Shown piece after piece: positions 21,498-21,552 of a DNA stretch of 21,552 nt (its first letter is position 1; each line of letters starts with the position of its first letter). A program made the position numbers and the translations under genes. A model generated the notes under the pieces. That model was not told the DNA's origin. It ran no database searches and worked only from the letters and a program-made list of their open reading frames with translations. The stretch is from an uncultured Oscillospiraceae bacterium (GTDB taxonomy: Bacteria > Bacillota > Clostridia > Oscillospirales > Acutalibacteraceae). The stretch covers positions 1 through 21,552 of the forward strand of contig URGH01000042.1 in NCBI GenBank assembly GCA_900547305.1, given 5' to 3'.

Positions 21498-21552
21498 AAA
21501 AGGCTCCCTTGTGTAAAGGGTGCGGGTGTCCGGTGGACACCTCTGCGAAGCA
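21498..21552 (-). repeat. Dispersed repeat element, copy 2 (cut by the window edge)
   Basis: The stretch starts AAAGGCTCCCTT and contains the same hairpin core as the copy at 19431-19539, in opposite orientation; 34 of 35 bases match at 21518-21552. The outer part (CCCTT...AAGGG) differs in sequence from copy 1 but keeps a small stem. The CCCCTCAG end should lie beyond the window. The rest of 21441-21497 is A/T rich with no gene seen. Confidence 0.75.

Noticed and set aside
1..21552. CRISPR arrays, rRNA genes, integrase or transposase genes
   Set aside because: No regularly spaced repeats, ribosomal RNA sequence or recombinase motifs were found in the window.

Overview
The window looks like a chromosomal stretch of a gut-type anaerobic Firmicute (class Clostridia, probably Oscillospirales/Ruminococcaceae-like). 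The reasons are a T-box leader, strong GGAGG-type ribosome binding sites, canonical sigma-A promoters, a conjugative-element cargo module typical of gut clostridia, a probable Re-type citrate synthase operon, and CCCCTCAG-ended dispersed repeats. The genus cannot be fixed from sequence alone.

Layout. (1) Positions 1-2550, minus strand: cargo of an integrative/conjugative element, running off the left edge. It holds a double-domain ArdA-like antirestriction protein, a small protein with a second in-frame start, and an element-associated protein of unknown function. Two of the genes are each preceded by a terminator-like hairpin placed just before the ribosome binding site. (2) 2658-2807, minus: tRNA-Ser(GGA) with its terminator; the element cargo lies on the 3' side of the tRNA. 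(3) 2892-7429, plus: L-rhamnose catabolism, with an AraC-type regulator followed by rhamnulokinase, rhamnose isomerase and rhamnulose-1-phosphate aldolase. A candidate activator site of two half-sites 21 bp apart abuts the rhaB promoter. (4) 7450-10571, plus: a consensus promoter, a T-box riboswitch whose specifier reads UGG (Trp), a 14-codon ORF with one Trp codon, and a TrpXYZ-like ABC importer closed by a long perfect terminator. (5) 10616-14153: single genes of mixed orientation, namely a Cys-rich membrane protein, an Lrp/AsnC regulator, a YpsA-like SLOG protein, a PAP2-like membrane protein and a YetF/DUF421 membrane protein. (6) 14220-19392, plus: an operon of Re-citrate synthase-like enzyme, a GntR/FadR regulator, aconitase and an isocitrate dehydrogenase-family enzyme. 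Together these would convert oxaloacetate plus acetyl-CoA to 2-oxoglutarate, presumably for glutamate synthesis. A perfect palindrome on the -10/start region is the likely GntR operator. (7) 19408-21552: a phospho-sugar mutase on the minus strand, flanked by inverted copies of a dispersed repeat, with a heptad tandem repeat beside its terminator.

Most enzymes are well-known families. The less ordinary points are regulatory: the Trp codon ORF behind the T-box, the AraC half-site pair inside rhaR, a perfect consensus promoter pointing antisense into lrp, the hairpins ahead of the mobile-element genes, and the inverted repeat pair around the mutase gene.
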